The notes beneath the pieces are model-generated. The model did no database searches and had not been told where the DNA came from. It worked only from the letters and a program-made list of their open reading frames with translations. From NCBI GenBank assembly GCA_020466095.1, contig CM035809.1, positions 4,380,223 through 4,444,222 of the forward strand: a stretch of 64,000 nucleotides of DNA. Reading direction: 5' to 3'. This document shows positions 48,788-59,739 of this stretch, one piece after another. Both the position numbers and the translations under genes were made by a program. The stretch is from Chlorops oryzae (taxonomy: Eukaryota > Arthropoda > Insecta > Diptera > Chloropidae). How positions within the stretch are numbered: position 1 is the first letter of the stretch; the number at the start of each line of letters is the position of its first letter.

Positions 48788-50300
48788 TTAATACTTGCCA
48801 GAGCTAAATCCAGTTGGAAAGAGCTCAGCTATCATTTTCGGATCTCGTATGCAGAGAAGTATATCCAAAGCATCGCTTTTACTAATGAATTGGGACATCG
48901 CTGGTCCGCTAAGGAACTGTTCAGCAGTAAGCGTTAGAAAACCTATTTTCTTGAAGAGCTTCAAGAATTCTTCAGGAGGCTCAATCTTATCGCAAAGAAC
49001 ATCCGGCATTTTGGACGCTTTCTTTTCGCTTTCGGTCGTTTCGGGACTGGAGTCGTTTGGCTTCTGTAGACATCTTTCACAGATCGAATTACTTCGAGGC
49101 CGCTTATCAATCGTGTATCTATGCTTTCCGTACCGTTCCAAAGCTATAAAAAGTTCTAATTCGGTAGTAATATTTAATCTGTTTTGATGCACTATAAAGT
49201 CCAAAGTAGCCATATCAGCATTCAGGAATGAAGAGGCATCGAGAATTCCTTTCGTTGCGGTTCTAATTTTCTGTAATTATGAAACATATAAAATGCCGTT
49301 TGACCAGAGCTCGAAAAGAACTGTCAACTTTTTTCAATCCTCGGTTTCTCTCTGACCATTAACCATTTTTGCAATGAAATAGAGATTTCTCTCGGAGAGA
49401 AAGACCATCAAAACCATATATAACAATATATGTCACTCTCAGAAAATAGAAACGGCTCCTGAGTGACATATATAGTTATATATGCTAAAAAGCAAATAAG
49501 GAAATGCTGTGCAATGCATTTGAATATAGTAAAATGCAACAACAACCACACGAACACCGAAATAAACTTAAATTTTATACCTGCGCTCGCTGCGTGAGAT
49601 TTATATTTTTCAGACTTTGATTCTTCTCCTTTGTTGAGAGAAAATATTTTTTTTTATGCGAAAAGGTTACGCTCGCACAGAAACTTTTAAAGTCGCTCTC
49701 AAATATTTCGGTTGATCAATGATAGTTTTCAATTCTCTGGCTCGAAAACAGTTATTTAATGAAGTTTCGAAACGGTTGATAGAAATCTTCGGGCAATGCT
49801 TTTGACTGATCTGCAAAATAAAGTTTTTCCTTCGTATTTACCTCTGCGCATATTGCCTCCAAATATTTCTCCTCAAACCTTCTCGAAAACTCGAAAATAC
49901 AGCAAACATTGTCACATGTAACTCCACTTTTAAGATATTGAATGCAGATTTCTTTTAAGTTGGACAACATATATTTCGAGGCGGCACAATACACTCGCTG
50001 TGCTTGATCGATCGAAGTAATTTTGGCTTCATCAGTGTAGAGAAAGTGTAGCATCATCTCAAAATCATTCGGTTCAATGTCTGTCACTTCTATCGGTACA
50101 TCCCCTTTTTCGGGTAAGCTCCCGTAAAACATGCATTCAAAAACTGATGAAGCCATACGGAGAATGAATTTATGAGCTTGGAATACGCGTTGATCGTCAG
50201 CAACTACGCCAACAAGGAAGCTACAGTCCGATCCAATGGCATTTGTTAAAATGTAATTGTTACGATCTTTCCACGATTTGCATTTTTCCTGCCAAGCCAT
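48788..50300 (-). CDS. BTB/POZ-BACK domain protein, two exons
   Basis: Exon 1 is 50300-49842 (153 codons) and exon 2 is 49270-48788 (160 codons plus stop). The join is phase 0: exon 1 ends GCAGAG before GTAAAT, and exon 2 follows TTACAG. The intron is 571 bp. The predicted protein is 313 residues: a BTB domain at about 20-125 (DCSFLVGVV, QAHKFILRMASSVFECMFYG, EMMLHFLYTDE, AASKYMLSNLKEIC), then a BACK-like region in which the join restores ILDASSFLNADMATLDFIV. It ends with IGFLTLTAEQFLSGPAMS. This matches the BTBD1/2/3/6 group, which in general act as Cullin-3 substrate adaptors, but the C-terminal PHR domain of BTBD3/6-type proteins is missing. An in-frame ATG 11 codons upstream (50333) is an alternative start; MAWQEKCKSW fits the family better. 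The gene sits inside a dense TE cluster, and the intron argues against a retrocopy. Expression is not known. Confidence 0.88.
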
Positions 50301-50614
50301 ATTGAAACAATTGCAAGTAGATCTGGGAAACATATAGAACTATAGGTCTAACCAGTGCTGCCAAAAAAAACTGATCAAAAAGTACACAAAACGGACCTTT
50401 TTTATAGAAAAAGTACGCACACATAGATTTTTTTTGTAAAGAAAAATCACAAAAACTAACGTAATTTTTTCATCATGGTAATATATTTATACAAGATAAA
50501 TTTTGTTTTGTAGTCAAAGACTAGACTAAAAGACTAGTTTTGAGTATAAACTTATTAAAAATAATTTAACGAGCATTCGACTTAGCGAGGCTCGCATTTA
50601 ACGAGCATTCAAAC

Positions 50615-50951
50615 CATAGCTTAAAATAAGAATTTTTCTTGATTCACGAAAAAAAAATTTGGACCCCTATTTTGGAGTAACTAAAATAAAAAAAATAAAA
50701 ACTCAATCTCAATATCTTTTTCTCATTCAAAAAGTGTTCATTTCTACAGTATTGTAGTATTTTAAACACTATCAATATTATTATATAATATTTTTCATTT
50801 CACATCAAACATTTCATTCAATTGTAACATAGTTTTGTCATTCAAAATTGTTGATTCACGAAATCTTGATTCACGAAAGTAGTTTTTTTGATTCACAAAA
50901 TGAAATCTTGATTCACATTTTCTGCGTGAAAAGGGCTTATTTTAAGCTATG
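50615..50951. mobile_element. 337-bp hAT-type MITE, CATAGCTTAAAATAAG ends, perfect 8-bp TSD
   Basis: A perfect 16-bp TIR, CATAGCTTAAAATAAG, occurs at 50615 and as its complement at 50936-50951. Perfect 8-bp target duplications ATTCAAAC lie at 50607-50614 and 50952-50959. TTGATTCACGAAA-type words recur five or more times inside (50638, 50850-50895 and 50905). Removing the insert rejoins an AACGAGC-rich sequence on either side, which supports the boundaries. Confidence 0.9.
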
Positions 50952-51086
50952 ATTCAAACTATTTCTATTGAATACCTTATATAACGAGGAAAATGGCATA
51001 CCTTTTTTTTCTGCACTCGGTTTAACGAGCAACATAAAACATCAGTGAAAAATCATAAAGAGAAACAAAGAGGAATGCAAGAAATA

Positions 51087-51299
51087 CAGCCCAATTATGA
51101 ATATTTCCGGGGAACGATTTGCCGGGGAACTTACATTTCTCGAGACTAAAATTCTCCTTTTTTAAATCGATAGGGTAAGAAAAATTATGAGTATGGGTCA
51201 AATACCCATTCCATATCAATTTCCTTTTCACATATTTAAATAAGATGAAGTTTACTCTCGAGAAAAGTAAATTCCCCGGGAATATTCAAAATCGAGCTG
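51087..51299. mobile_element. 213-bp MITE-like element, CAGC...CCGGGGAA ends
   Basis: The left end CAGCCCAATTATGAATATTT (then CCGGGGAA) is matched by the complement of the right end, CAGCTCGATTTTGAATATTC (then CCGGGGAA). CTCGAGA lies inside both arms. No clear target duplication is visible. The right arm is shared with 48340-48403. Confidence 0.6.
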
Positions 51300-51665
51300 A
51301 TCGTTCGCCCAGTTTCTAATTTTAACCGTTAACAATCAAAGAAAAACTGAAATCGATAGTCCTGCAACTCTAATGCGGAGTTGATCGAAATAGTACGCAA
51401 ATCGAACAAAAATAATTTGGTACATGAAAAGTACTCAGGTGATTGAAAAAGTACGCAATGCGTACTAAAGTACACAAAACGGCAACACTGATAGTGAGAA
51501 CATAGCATTAAACAATTTTAAATCTACCACTTTTTATATAAATCTAACACTTGTTCCTTAAATATCTACCACCTTTAAAAATTTTCAAGTCCGCGCACTG
51601 AGCACGGGTGATGATATTGTAGTAAAATAGTACCCACATATGTAGTACTTCCGACAGAACTGAAT

Positions 51666-52201
51666 CAGTGCTGCCACTTTGTGGATAATTATACGAAATC
51701 TGAATCATTTCGCCTGCTTCTGTATCTTAAATTTATAATTTGTTTTTCGAACAATTTATGTATAATTAAGGCGAATTGCTATTTATCAAATATATGCTTT
51801 TTTTGGTTTAGAAAGAAAGATGCACATAAAACTGTATCGTCATGCTAATAATATATTGATACGTTTTAGGTGAGCCAGCATGCTGGTGTAGTTTATCGGC
51901 CCTATTTTTATTGACCGATTAATTACAATATATGAGGCAAAATTTTTAACGAAAAGTTATCGTTTTATATTTAAGGGATGTCTTCAATTTCAAATGTTAG
52001 AAATGTACTGTTCAAGTTAGAAAATGGACGCAAAAGTAGCTTAGGAGATAGAATAATATATGTGTCTGGCCGAGCAAATTGTAAAATGGTTTATTTTCTC
52101 TTGTGTATCTCTTATGTGTAATACAAAAAATTAAATGTATAATTTTGTTCGAAAAGATACATTTTTTTGTATAATTTATGTAAGATTTGGTGGCAGCACT
52201 G
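51666..52201. mobile_element. 536-bp hAT-like element, CAGTGCTGCCAC ends
   Basis: CAGTGCTGCCAC at 51666 and GTGGCAGCACTG ending at 52201 are perfect 12-bp inverted repeats, and the size resembles the 45401 element. The flanking 8-mers (AACTGAAT and GCACTGAT) do not match convincingly, so the ends may belong to different insertions. No protein is encoded. Confidence 0.5.
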
Positions 52202-52517
52202 GCACTGATAAAAGGCGCGAGCAATCGCTCTTTCAATTCAGTGTAATCTCGAATTTCTGATGAACGGGGTGTGTAACGGTTTCTTTTTAATATCTCTTCT
52301 AATTTCGTTCTGTTTTTGAGCCGTAGAGTGCCTGGAGAATTTAGTATGCTACAGACTTTTGGCGAGTTAGGGTTTATGTCGCTGGAATTTTTCTTACTAT
52401 CATTTTTTAATTTATGTGTTTGTACCACTACAGACGCATGCAATCCGATTGCGGCTGTAGTGGCGGGCAGATCTGAATTTGAGGAAGAGTGTTCGACGCG
52501 TGTGTTTATTTTACAAC

Positions 52518-53583
52518 TAGTGATGCCACTGGCTCAAAATAAAATTTGTCAAAATAATCAAAAAGTAGCCATTGAAAATTGAGGAAACTATTTACTTTCT
52601 TCGGGGCTCATTAAGGTGCGTCAACCTGCTTCTTCAGGAAGTAAAAGCGCTTTACTTGCCAAGTGTGGCATCGCCTTAATATAAAAAAAATTGTCAAGTA
52701 GCAATGTTAAAAAAAAAAAAATTCCAAAACTTAAAAAAAAATATATGAAAAACAGCAATTATATTCAAAATCTTGCAAACAATAACATTAAAAGGTTTCA
52801 AAAGTCCCATATTTACATACTTCAATGTTTGAGATCCGCCAAAATAGATCAGGCATTAGTGTTTTTAAATACTTTATGGGATTCTAGAGATTTAAACGAA
52901 AAAAAGCTTAAAAATATTTCAATCTTAGAGACCGCAAGGCTTAAAATTTACATTGTACGTATATAACTGCTGTAGGTTATTTGTGAACATAATGCCGCTT
53001 TCAGACTATTGTATTTACCCGTTGTGATTTTAGTATTTATCGATGCATTTAACCTGAACTTAGCTTCTTTAAATGCAGCAATAAAATCATGAGTTTAGCT
53101 TTTTCATATGGCAGCACTTTCGTTTTTGTTGCTTAATTCAGATTTGTTATGACGCTAGGTAATAGAGAATTAGCTGGATTAAATTTGGTTTAAATAAAAA
53201 TACGTTTACTCAGCTAGCTATCACAACAGGAAGTGGCCCTTTTTTATTTCTTTTCATAGATGACTTAAGTTTACTTATCGATAACAATTTAATATTCAGG
53301 ACCTAAATATAAGTTACACACTTAACATTCCGATAGCTTAGTTCTAATTTATACGTTTGATGCATGCTAGCTTCAACCTATACGTTGATTCATAACAATT
53401 GATTCATGAAAGTTCTGATTTACACATTTAATTCATAACAGATTTTAATTTAAATGCTAAAATCACAACAGCTAAAAACAGTTAAATGCAATAGTCTGAA
53501 AGCGGGCATAATGCATTCTACCATTTCAAGTGAGAATCGGTTTCACTAGCTCAAGACAAAATTGTATCAATTTGGCAGCACTG
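52518..53583. mobile_element. 1.07-kb hAT element of the TAGTGATGCCA family
   Basis: The left end TAGTGATGCCACTGG and the complement of the right end, CAGTGCTGCCAAATTG, are the TIRs. Flanking 8-mers TTTACAAC (52510-52517) and CTTACAAC (53584-53591) agree at 7 of 8 positions. A Lys/Asn-rich open stretch (52691-52966, 91 codons) shows no transposase similarity and is probably fortuitous. A second element (52995-53505) is nested inside. The left end is identical in form to that of the 14346-14550 MITE. Confidence 0.78.
52995..53505. mobile_element. 511-bp nested TIR element, CCGCTTTCAGAC ends
   Basis: CCGCTTTCAGACTATTG at 52995 is mirrored at the right end (GTCTGAAAGCGG at 53494-53505). The pairing continues inward with ATTTAAC and GTTGTGATTTTAG words. 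Flanking 8-mers ACATAATG and GCATAATG agree at 7 of 8. Because CATAATG is nearly self-complementary, these bases may instead be part of the TIR. Interior AT-rich, non-coding. Confidence 0.68.
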
Positions 53584-53591
53584 CTTACAAC

Positions 53592-54347
53592 ACCAACGTT
53601 CAAGACGAATACTTGCTTTTGCATACGTATATATGTGAAAAGTGAAAAAACAATAGCAACGCAGTCGAGTTGATTCGAAAAAATAATTGTGAAAATAAGT
53701 GCGTAAAGTATGAATTAATTTTCCTTTCAGTTAAAATAATTAAATAAAAAATTAATAAAAAAATAAAAACAATAAGAGAGCCAGCAAAGTGAGTGCGTGT
53801 TTCCCACGATTTATGCTTTTCACAAAGAAACAAGAACTACAAAATGAAGAAACAATAAACGTGTTCAAAAGAAAACAAATCCGCTTTTCGCATTGCTTTC
53901 CGGGCGAGACGAGAGAAGTGTAAAGAGAAATTTTTGCAGCATTACATACATACGTGTGTGTGTGTGTATAAAATGTATGTGCATATGAGAGAAAAATGTA
54001 TGAATGAATGTTTGGAAGAACGAGAAAATAATTAGTGCTTTAATTTTATTATACATATTTAGGTATGTGTGAAAAGAAAAATCTCTGCTATTTTTCGTTA
54101 AATTGCTCTTGTTGTTATTGTTATTGCTATTGGTATTGTATAGTTGGCAGGCTCTCCTTAAAGTTGGAACAAAAATTGATGAAGATTGGCAGAAAACAAA
54201 CGAATTGCCGAATAAAAGGTTGCGATCGCAAAGTGAAACAACAATAAACCTGCGCTTGCAAACGAAAGATTTGTTTACGTTATAAGAAATTTTTGAACGT
54301 GCGAAATTAATGCCGAATGCCAATAATAAATAAAGGACAGCGAGTCG
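53592..54347 (+). promoter_or_regulatory. Possible host 5' UTR exon with splice donor
   Basis: The sequence is free of recognisable TE, AAC/GAAA-rich and lacks long coding frames, as many fly 5' UTRs are. It ends in GGACAGCGAGTCG followed by GTAAGTCG at 54348, a good donor match, and then T-rich intron-like sequence. No transcription start or downstream exon is identifiable, so this is a weak proposal. Confidence 0.2.
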
Positions 54348-54611
54348 GTAAGTCGATTTTTTTTTTCTTTTTTTAATTTTTAAGAGGCGTGTGTTGAAGT
54401 AATAAACGGAAAATGGAAATTTTTAAGTGAAAGAGTAGCGCTTTCTATTTTTTTTTGTTTGTTTAGTGCTTACCTAATTTCTCGTTTTATGTCATCTAGA
54501 TGTATGTATATAGATGTGTGTATACTTGCTACCAAGGAAAAGTAATAAAATAAAATCTTTCTTTTTAAATGCAAAGTCGAAGCGGCAATTATAGTTTCAC
54601 CGAAAAGACAT

Positions 54612-55254
54612 AATTCAACAAGTAAGGGTGTTATAGTTAGGCGAGCCTGACAACAAAATACCGGACACAGACACATGTTCAAATAATTTTTAATATCAAG
54701 AGGTCTTTAAGGTCACAAGGGGCCCCATATACCGACTTTTGTTAAATTTCCTTATGAAAACCGCCCCTTTGCCACGCCCACTTTTCCAATGTTTTTGAAT
54801 TCTTATCGGAGGCTTAAATACACGATCAAATTCTAAGTTTCATTGAAATATTTCGAAAAAGTCCGAATTTGAGGCAGTTTTGAAATTTTTGTGACAGACC
54901 CTAGTACTGGAGGTACCCTTAATAATAGACCTATCAAAGATATTTTTGGAATGGATGTGTTTATGGCTACAAAGGAAGCATAAATTCCAACTTTCGTTCA
55001 AGTCCCATTTGAATTTCGGGTGTAGGAGATAATTTTGCAAACAATGCCTTTTTGACACGCCCACTTTATCAATTTTTAGTAATCACATTAGTTGCCCTAA
55101 GATATGTTCTGATGTCAAATTCAATGAAAATATCTTGAAAAACTCCGGTTTTTGAGCTGTTTTTGTGATTTTCGTAACAGACCCTAGTACTGGAGGTACC
55201 CCTAAAAATGGTCCGATCGGGTCCATTCTCGAACTTGTTCTGTCGGGTATAAAA
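54612..55254 (+). repeat. AGGCGAGCCTGAC mid-repetitive element, most complete copy
   Basis: It starts CAAGTAAGGGTGTTATAGTT, then AGGCGAGCCTGACAAC, and ends near TTCTGTCGGGTATAA. Inside, a unit of about 283 bp is repeated in tandem; ACAGACCCTAGTACTGGAGG occurs at 54894 and again at 55177. CCACGCCCACTT also occurs twice. A nearly matching copy lies inverted at 60296-60890 and a decayed one at 26360-26640. No TIR, poly-A tail or coding frame was found, so the class is open. Confidence 0.7.
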
Positions 55255-55606
55255 AGATAATGAAAAAAACCGAAAAAAGTTAATGTTTCCTTATATGAAA
55301 TAATTTTTGACGAAAACTTGGGACCATTGAGAGCAAGATTTTACTGCAAATGTTTTAAAACACTCGAAAAAGTATAAAAAAAAATACTCTTAAGTATTTC
55401 TGAGATAAAAATAAGAAAGGTTAGCGTGTATAGAGACCATAATACTTAGAAAATATGCAGTATCCTGCACAAGCAACCCATACTAGGCACATATTTCTAT
55501 ATGGCAATCCTTTGCAGTTAAATTATGTATATGGATATAACGACATTCGCTTAAAGAGATACTCCGGGGTCTGCTTTGTTTCCAATATGCCTTATTAAAT
55601 GATTAA

Positions 55607-56343
55607 GGGGGTCTTCTCATTGAAAACCCGTTTTTTGGAACCTTTTTAAAAAAATTCTTATTTGAAAACGCAAAGAATAATTGAAAACTTTCATTATTTA
55701 TTGTATTACAAAAGGTTCAAAGTAAATAAAAAATTTTTTTTTGCCTCGATACGTGGGCTGTTCAAAAAGTAATGAGACTTCAAAGTTGGTGGTGAAAAAA
55801 AAGGTGCCGTCACGGCGGCCACGATTCCGGGTCTCCGGAGCGTCCGAAATGAGAAAAAAAAAACGGGGTTATAATCAGTATAGATGTAATTCTCGGGTGA
55901 ACCTCAAGCTTAATTTTGTGATTTTTTTTTGACAAAATGGCGGCCATTCAAAAAAAAATTTCAATTTCGGGCTTTTTTTTTGTAGTTTAGTGTAAAAAAA
56001 AATATAGTAAAAAATTTTTTAAAATTATGGTCGAGGTTCGCCCGAGAATGGTGACAATTCTGCGTCGATTCCACTTTGTTTCATGAAAATCGGTTCAGTT
56101 GAACTGGAGATATCATGGCCGCCAGTTCGAAAAACGTGGTTTCGAGATAAACGCGTTTAAAGTTTGAAGCAACGCAAAAATTACTCGTTTTAGCGCAGAT
56201 CTTGCTCGACAAAGAAGGCTATATCCTCTAAACTATTTCGAATTTCAAAAAATCCTTTTAGGGGCATATTCACAACTACCCAAGCTATAAATAAATGCAA
56301 AAAAAAAAAAGTCGAAAAAAAGTTGCTCAATGAGAAGACCCCC
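55607..56343 (+). mobile_element. TTAA-flanked element, complete copy (737 bp)
   Basis: GGGGGTCTTCTCATTGA at the left and its exact complement at the right form 17-bp TIRs. TTAA borders each side (55603-55606 and 56344-56347), the target duplication of piggyBac-like and a few other superfamilies. The interior carries TACGTGGGCTGTTCAAAAAG, reminiscent of a mariner terminus, and CCGGGTCTCCGGAGCG. No frame encodes a transposase. This is the best reference copy in the window. Confidence 0.9.
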
Positions 56344-56347
56344 TTAA

Positions 56348-57837
56348 GATATACAACCAGATTCTGAATACTCCCGGGGGAATTTTTTTTTTTTTTTTTG
56401 AACGAACAAAATAGGCGACTATAATGCATCTTTCACAAGACCCAATCTCTTTAAACTGTGGGAACTTAGCAACAAAAATTTACCAAATCGATTAAAACCC
56501 ATTAAGACAAATAAACATGTTTTGACCACTTTTGACCACCCTCCAAAGAGGGGAAAAAGCCCCTTTGAAAACTACCACCACCTATAAGCTCCTGTAAATG
56601 ATAAAAGAGACAAATGGCCACTAGGCTGTATTTCAGCATGTACCAGAAAAAAAAACACAAACGAGCAGTAAAGATGAGGGATTCACACCCACTCACAGTC
56701 CACCATCACAATCCATTAATAATACAAATCTATCCAAGATGAGCTTAAGCAGGCGACAAAAAGATCTTTATTGAACGCATTCATGCGCCTTAATTGAATG
56801 CAATTTGATGGAAAAAATATTTTTAGCACATGATACATTGTATGAATATTTTCCTCATATTCAAGGGAATCGTCTTACGATATGACACTATATCACACAA
56901 CCGACAGACAGTCCGAGCAGAAGACGCCGACGAAATTCCAAGCGTGCTCGACGATGTCTCCAAATTGAATTAAATCAATTAAAGCTGCTTTGAAAGGCAA
57001 GTCAGATCGCAGATCAGAATTTCCATAGATCAAGCGAATTACGTACGACTGTGAATGAAAAAGTGGGCTGTGCCGGACATAACATGTATATATATACGAG
57101 TATTGTTTTCTTTGAATGCATATCGGAAGATTTAGTGATGTGAGGTTCTTATGCGACGCTTAACCATTTGGGGAATATAATTTCATGATGCTTGGATGAA
57201 TAGTTTGATCTTTGGTCTGAGTAATTTTTATTTCATTTATATGAACCCCGGGATCATTTTTCTACCTCACTCATAATGCTCAAAAAAATTTTCACTCAAG
57301 GTCTTTGACATGCGGACAAGGTTAATCCCTATTCATAAGCGTATAATAATTTCCATTGATAGCAATGCAAACAATTCAAAAACTCTCTCGAGAAATTTTG
57401 CATTCCACTTCTATGATGAATGCACGGAAATCCACTCGAGTGCATTGCACCGACAGAGTCCGGACTTTTTTTTTCTCTTTTTTGAATTTATGTAGATGCA
57501 TTCTAAAATAACTGATGATGACTTATTGACAGACTGATAGATGGTTTATTATTACTTTTTTTTATTCATGCAATAACGAATCGAAAAGCAGTAGTTTTCA
57601 GCACTTGAAGCGTCCACTTGAAGCATGCGAAACGAGCTAGCGAAGTAGACTTGTTGAAAGTTATAGCATGCGAGAGAAAAGTTTGATGGGTGTTGTGATA
57701 GCGCTGCCACCTTTAATCATGGGAAATCTAACACAAAAAACGTTTGAATAAAAGGATTAGGTACGAGTTTTAAAGATATCTTTTTGCACTCAAAAATCCT
57801 CTTTGGACATGGAAGAGTAGAAGTTCCCCCTTTTTTC
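56348..57837. other. Unassigned DNA
   Basis: No supported gene. TAGCGCTGCCACC at about 57699 resembles a lone hAT end. The stretch 56880-57060 is GC-richer without domain signal. Confidence 0.4.
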
Positions 57838-58551
57838 AATTTCAATCACTTTTTTCCGAGAAAACCCTGACCTGAAATTAAAACAAACTCAACTTGGTCC
57901 ACTCTTATGATTTTCTTATTTTTTGATCTTTCTAATTTTCTTTTTTATTTATTTATGTTTAATGTTTTAAATTGCACATCAACATCGGTGCATGTTTTTA
58001 CATATTTTTGGCACTGACACTGGCCGTCGTCGCCGCCGATTGGTACTTGTCACTTATTTTTATTTTTATAGTCATTTCTCTCTTTCTTTTGCCAATATTA
58101 TTTTCTTTCTTTAAATTTTTCGTCTTGCCATTTGAACATTAATGCCATCACAGCAACACGCGCAATTTTCACATTTCTCACCAGCATCGGCATCGGCCGG
58201 CTTCGAAGCAGAACAGAATTGTGTGTATACATGTACCTCTGAGAGTACATTTGTACCTGCCCCCACCTCTGCATTCATACAGATGAATATTTTGAGATAT
58301 AATTAATTGACTTTGACATTTCCATCGCTCACTTCTTGTGAAAAGAGGACGTTTTGCAGAGATTTTGATGGATTAGTTCGAAGGACTAAAGAATTGTGGT
58401 CCTTTAAAGATGAACGTCATCAAGCAGACGCGCAGGCAGAAAATTCTTTCGGGAGGGGTTTTAGGCACTACAAAAATTTACATAATACTCGCATTACTTT
58501 TTTTGAACTCCCTCCCAAACCACTCCGCGTACGCCCCTGTCAGCAACATTT

Positions 58552-58707
58552 TATACCGTACCCGCCGCCCACCCAGTTCAGTTGAGTGCTTTTTTATCCT
58601 GTTTGTGTTGTGGATACAAACATTCCGAAAAGGTCAACATGAAAACTTTATCAACCGCAGTTACCTTTGGGAAAATGTCGACATTTTTGTTGCGGGTAAA
58701 ATTGTAA
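58552..58707 (+). promoter_or_regulatory. TATA/Inr-like core promoter and short leader ORF, copy 1
   Basis: TATA at 58552 precedes TTCAGTT, an initiator-like word with its A at 58580, by 28 bp, the normal spacing for a fly core promoter. Next comes GTCAACATG with a good context at 58639, opening a 22-codon frame (MKTLSTAVTFGKMSTFLL...) that stops at 58707. GTAAAA at 58696 could instead be a splice donor. An AATAAA occurs near 58720. The promoter role is inference from spacing. Confidence 0.3.
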
Positions 58708-59056
58708 AGATGAAAGTTCAAATAAAGCTAACAGAATTTATCTCCTTCATGCAGATTCTTTAACAAATTTTGTTGTCCTTTTACACATTTTATGGTTTTG
58801 TATCATTAGCGGTGGATGAGAACTTTCGAGCATATTTAAATGTTTAGTTTTTTCTTTGAATTTTGGGATTGAAAATTTTCAATTTGGCGATTTTAAGTAG
58901 TACTCGTGATGAAGAAAGTGAATGAATCCAGTGAATGAATTAAAGATTTTCATTAAATTCGCACAGGTTCAGAAGCTATGGGTCAGAAATGATAGAAACA
59001 AGTGATTTTTGCTATACAGAGCTACTATATGGAGTTTTTTTTTTTGGGTCAGTTAA

Positions 59057-59739
59057 GGGGGTCTTCTCATTGAAAACCCGTTTTTTGGACCCTTTTTAAA
59101 AAAATTCTTATTTGAAAACGCAAAGAATAATTGAAAATTTTTATTTATTGTATTACAAAAGGTTCAAAGTAAATTAAAAAATTTTTTTTGCCTCGATACG
59201 TGGGCTGTTCAAAAAGTAATGAGACTTCAAAGTTGGTGGTGAAAAAAAAGGTGCCGTCACGGCGGCCACGATTCCGGGTCTCCGGAGCGTCCGAAATGAA
59301 AAAAAAAAAACGGGGTTATAATCAGTATAGATGTAATTCTCGGGTGAACCTCAAGCTTAATTTTGTGATTTTTTTTGACAAAATGGCAGCCATTCAAAAA
59401 AAAATTTCAATTTCGGGCTTTTTTTTTGTAGTTTAGTGTAAAAAAAAAATAGTAAAAATTTTTTTCAAATTATGGTCGAGGTTCACCCGAGAATGGTGAC
59501 AATTCTGCGTCGATTCCACTTTGTTTCATGAAAATCGGTTTAGTTGAACTGGAGATATCATGGCCGCAATGCAAAAATTACTCGTTTTAGCGCAGATCTT
59601 GCTCGACAAAGAAGGCTATATCCTCTAAACTATTTCGAATTTCAAAAAATCCTTTTAGGGGCATATTCACAACTACCCAAGCTATAAATAAATGCAAAAA
59701 AAAAAGTCGAAAAAAAAGTTGCTCAATCAGAAGACCCCC
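59057..59739 (+). mobile_element. TTAA-flanked element inside duplication copy 1 (683 bp)
   Basis: It has the same TIRs as the 55607 copy, with one change near the right end (CAATCAGAAG for CAATGAGAAG), and TTAA on both sides (59053-59056 and 59740-59743). Compared with that copy it lacks a short block after GGAGATATCATGGCCGC (about 59577). It is otherwise nearly identical by eye, so it is a recent insertion. Confidence 0.9.

Larger units (their letters stand above)
50353..51490. mobile_element. Possible hAT element, CAGTGYTGCC ends, with nested insertions
   Basis: CAGTGCTGCCAAAA at 50353 and the complement of the right end, CAGTGTTGCCG, are plausible TIRs about 1.14 kb apart. Flanking 8-mers do not match, so the pairing is unproven. 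AAGTACACAAAACGG occurs close to both ends in the same orientation. Nested inside are the MITEs 50615-50951 and 51087-51299, plus AACGAG-rich sequence (50560-50610 and 50980-51030) recalling pogo-like termini. The left end lies only 20-50 bp upstream of the BTB gene's start codons. Confidence 0.42.

Noticed and set aside
49752..49841. Extension of BTB exon 1 to the stop at 49752
   Set aside because: Codons after 49842 lose BACK similarity, while GTAAAT at 49841 and TTACAG before 49270 join to restore it in phase.
55741..55932. 63-codon frame repeated at 55741 and 59188
   Set aside because: It lies inside the TTAA element, differs by indels in other copies and has no transposase motif; repetition reflects the element, not a gene family.
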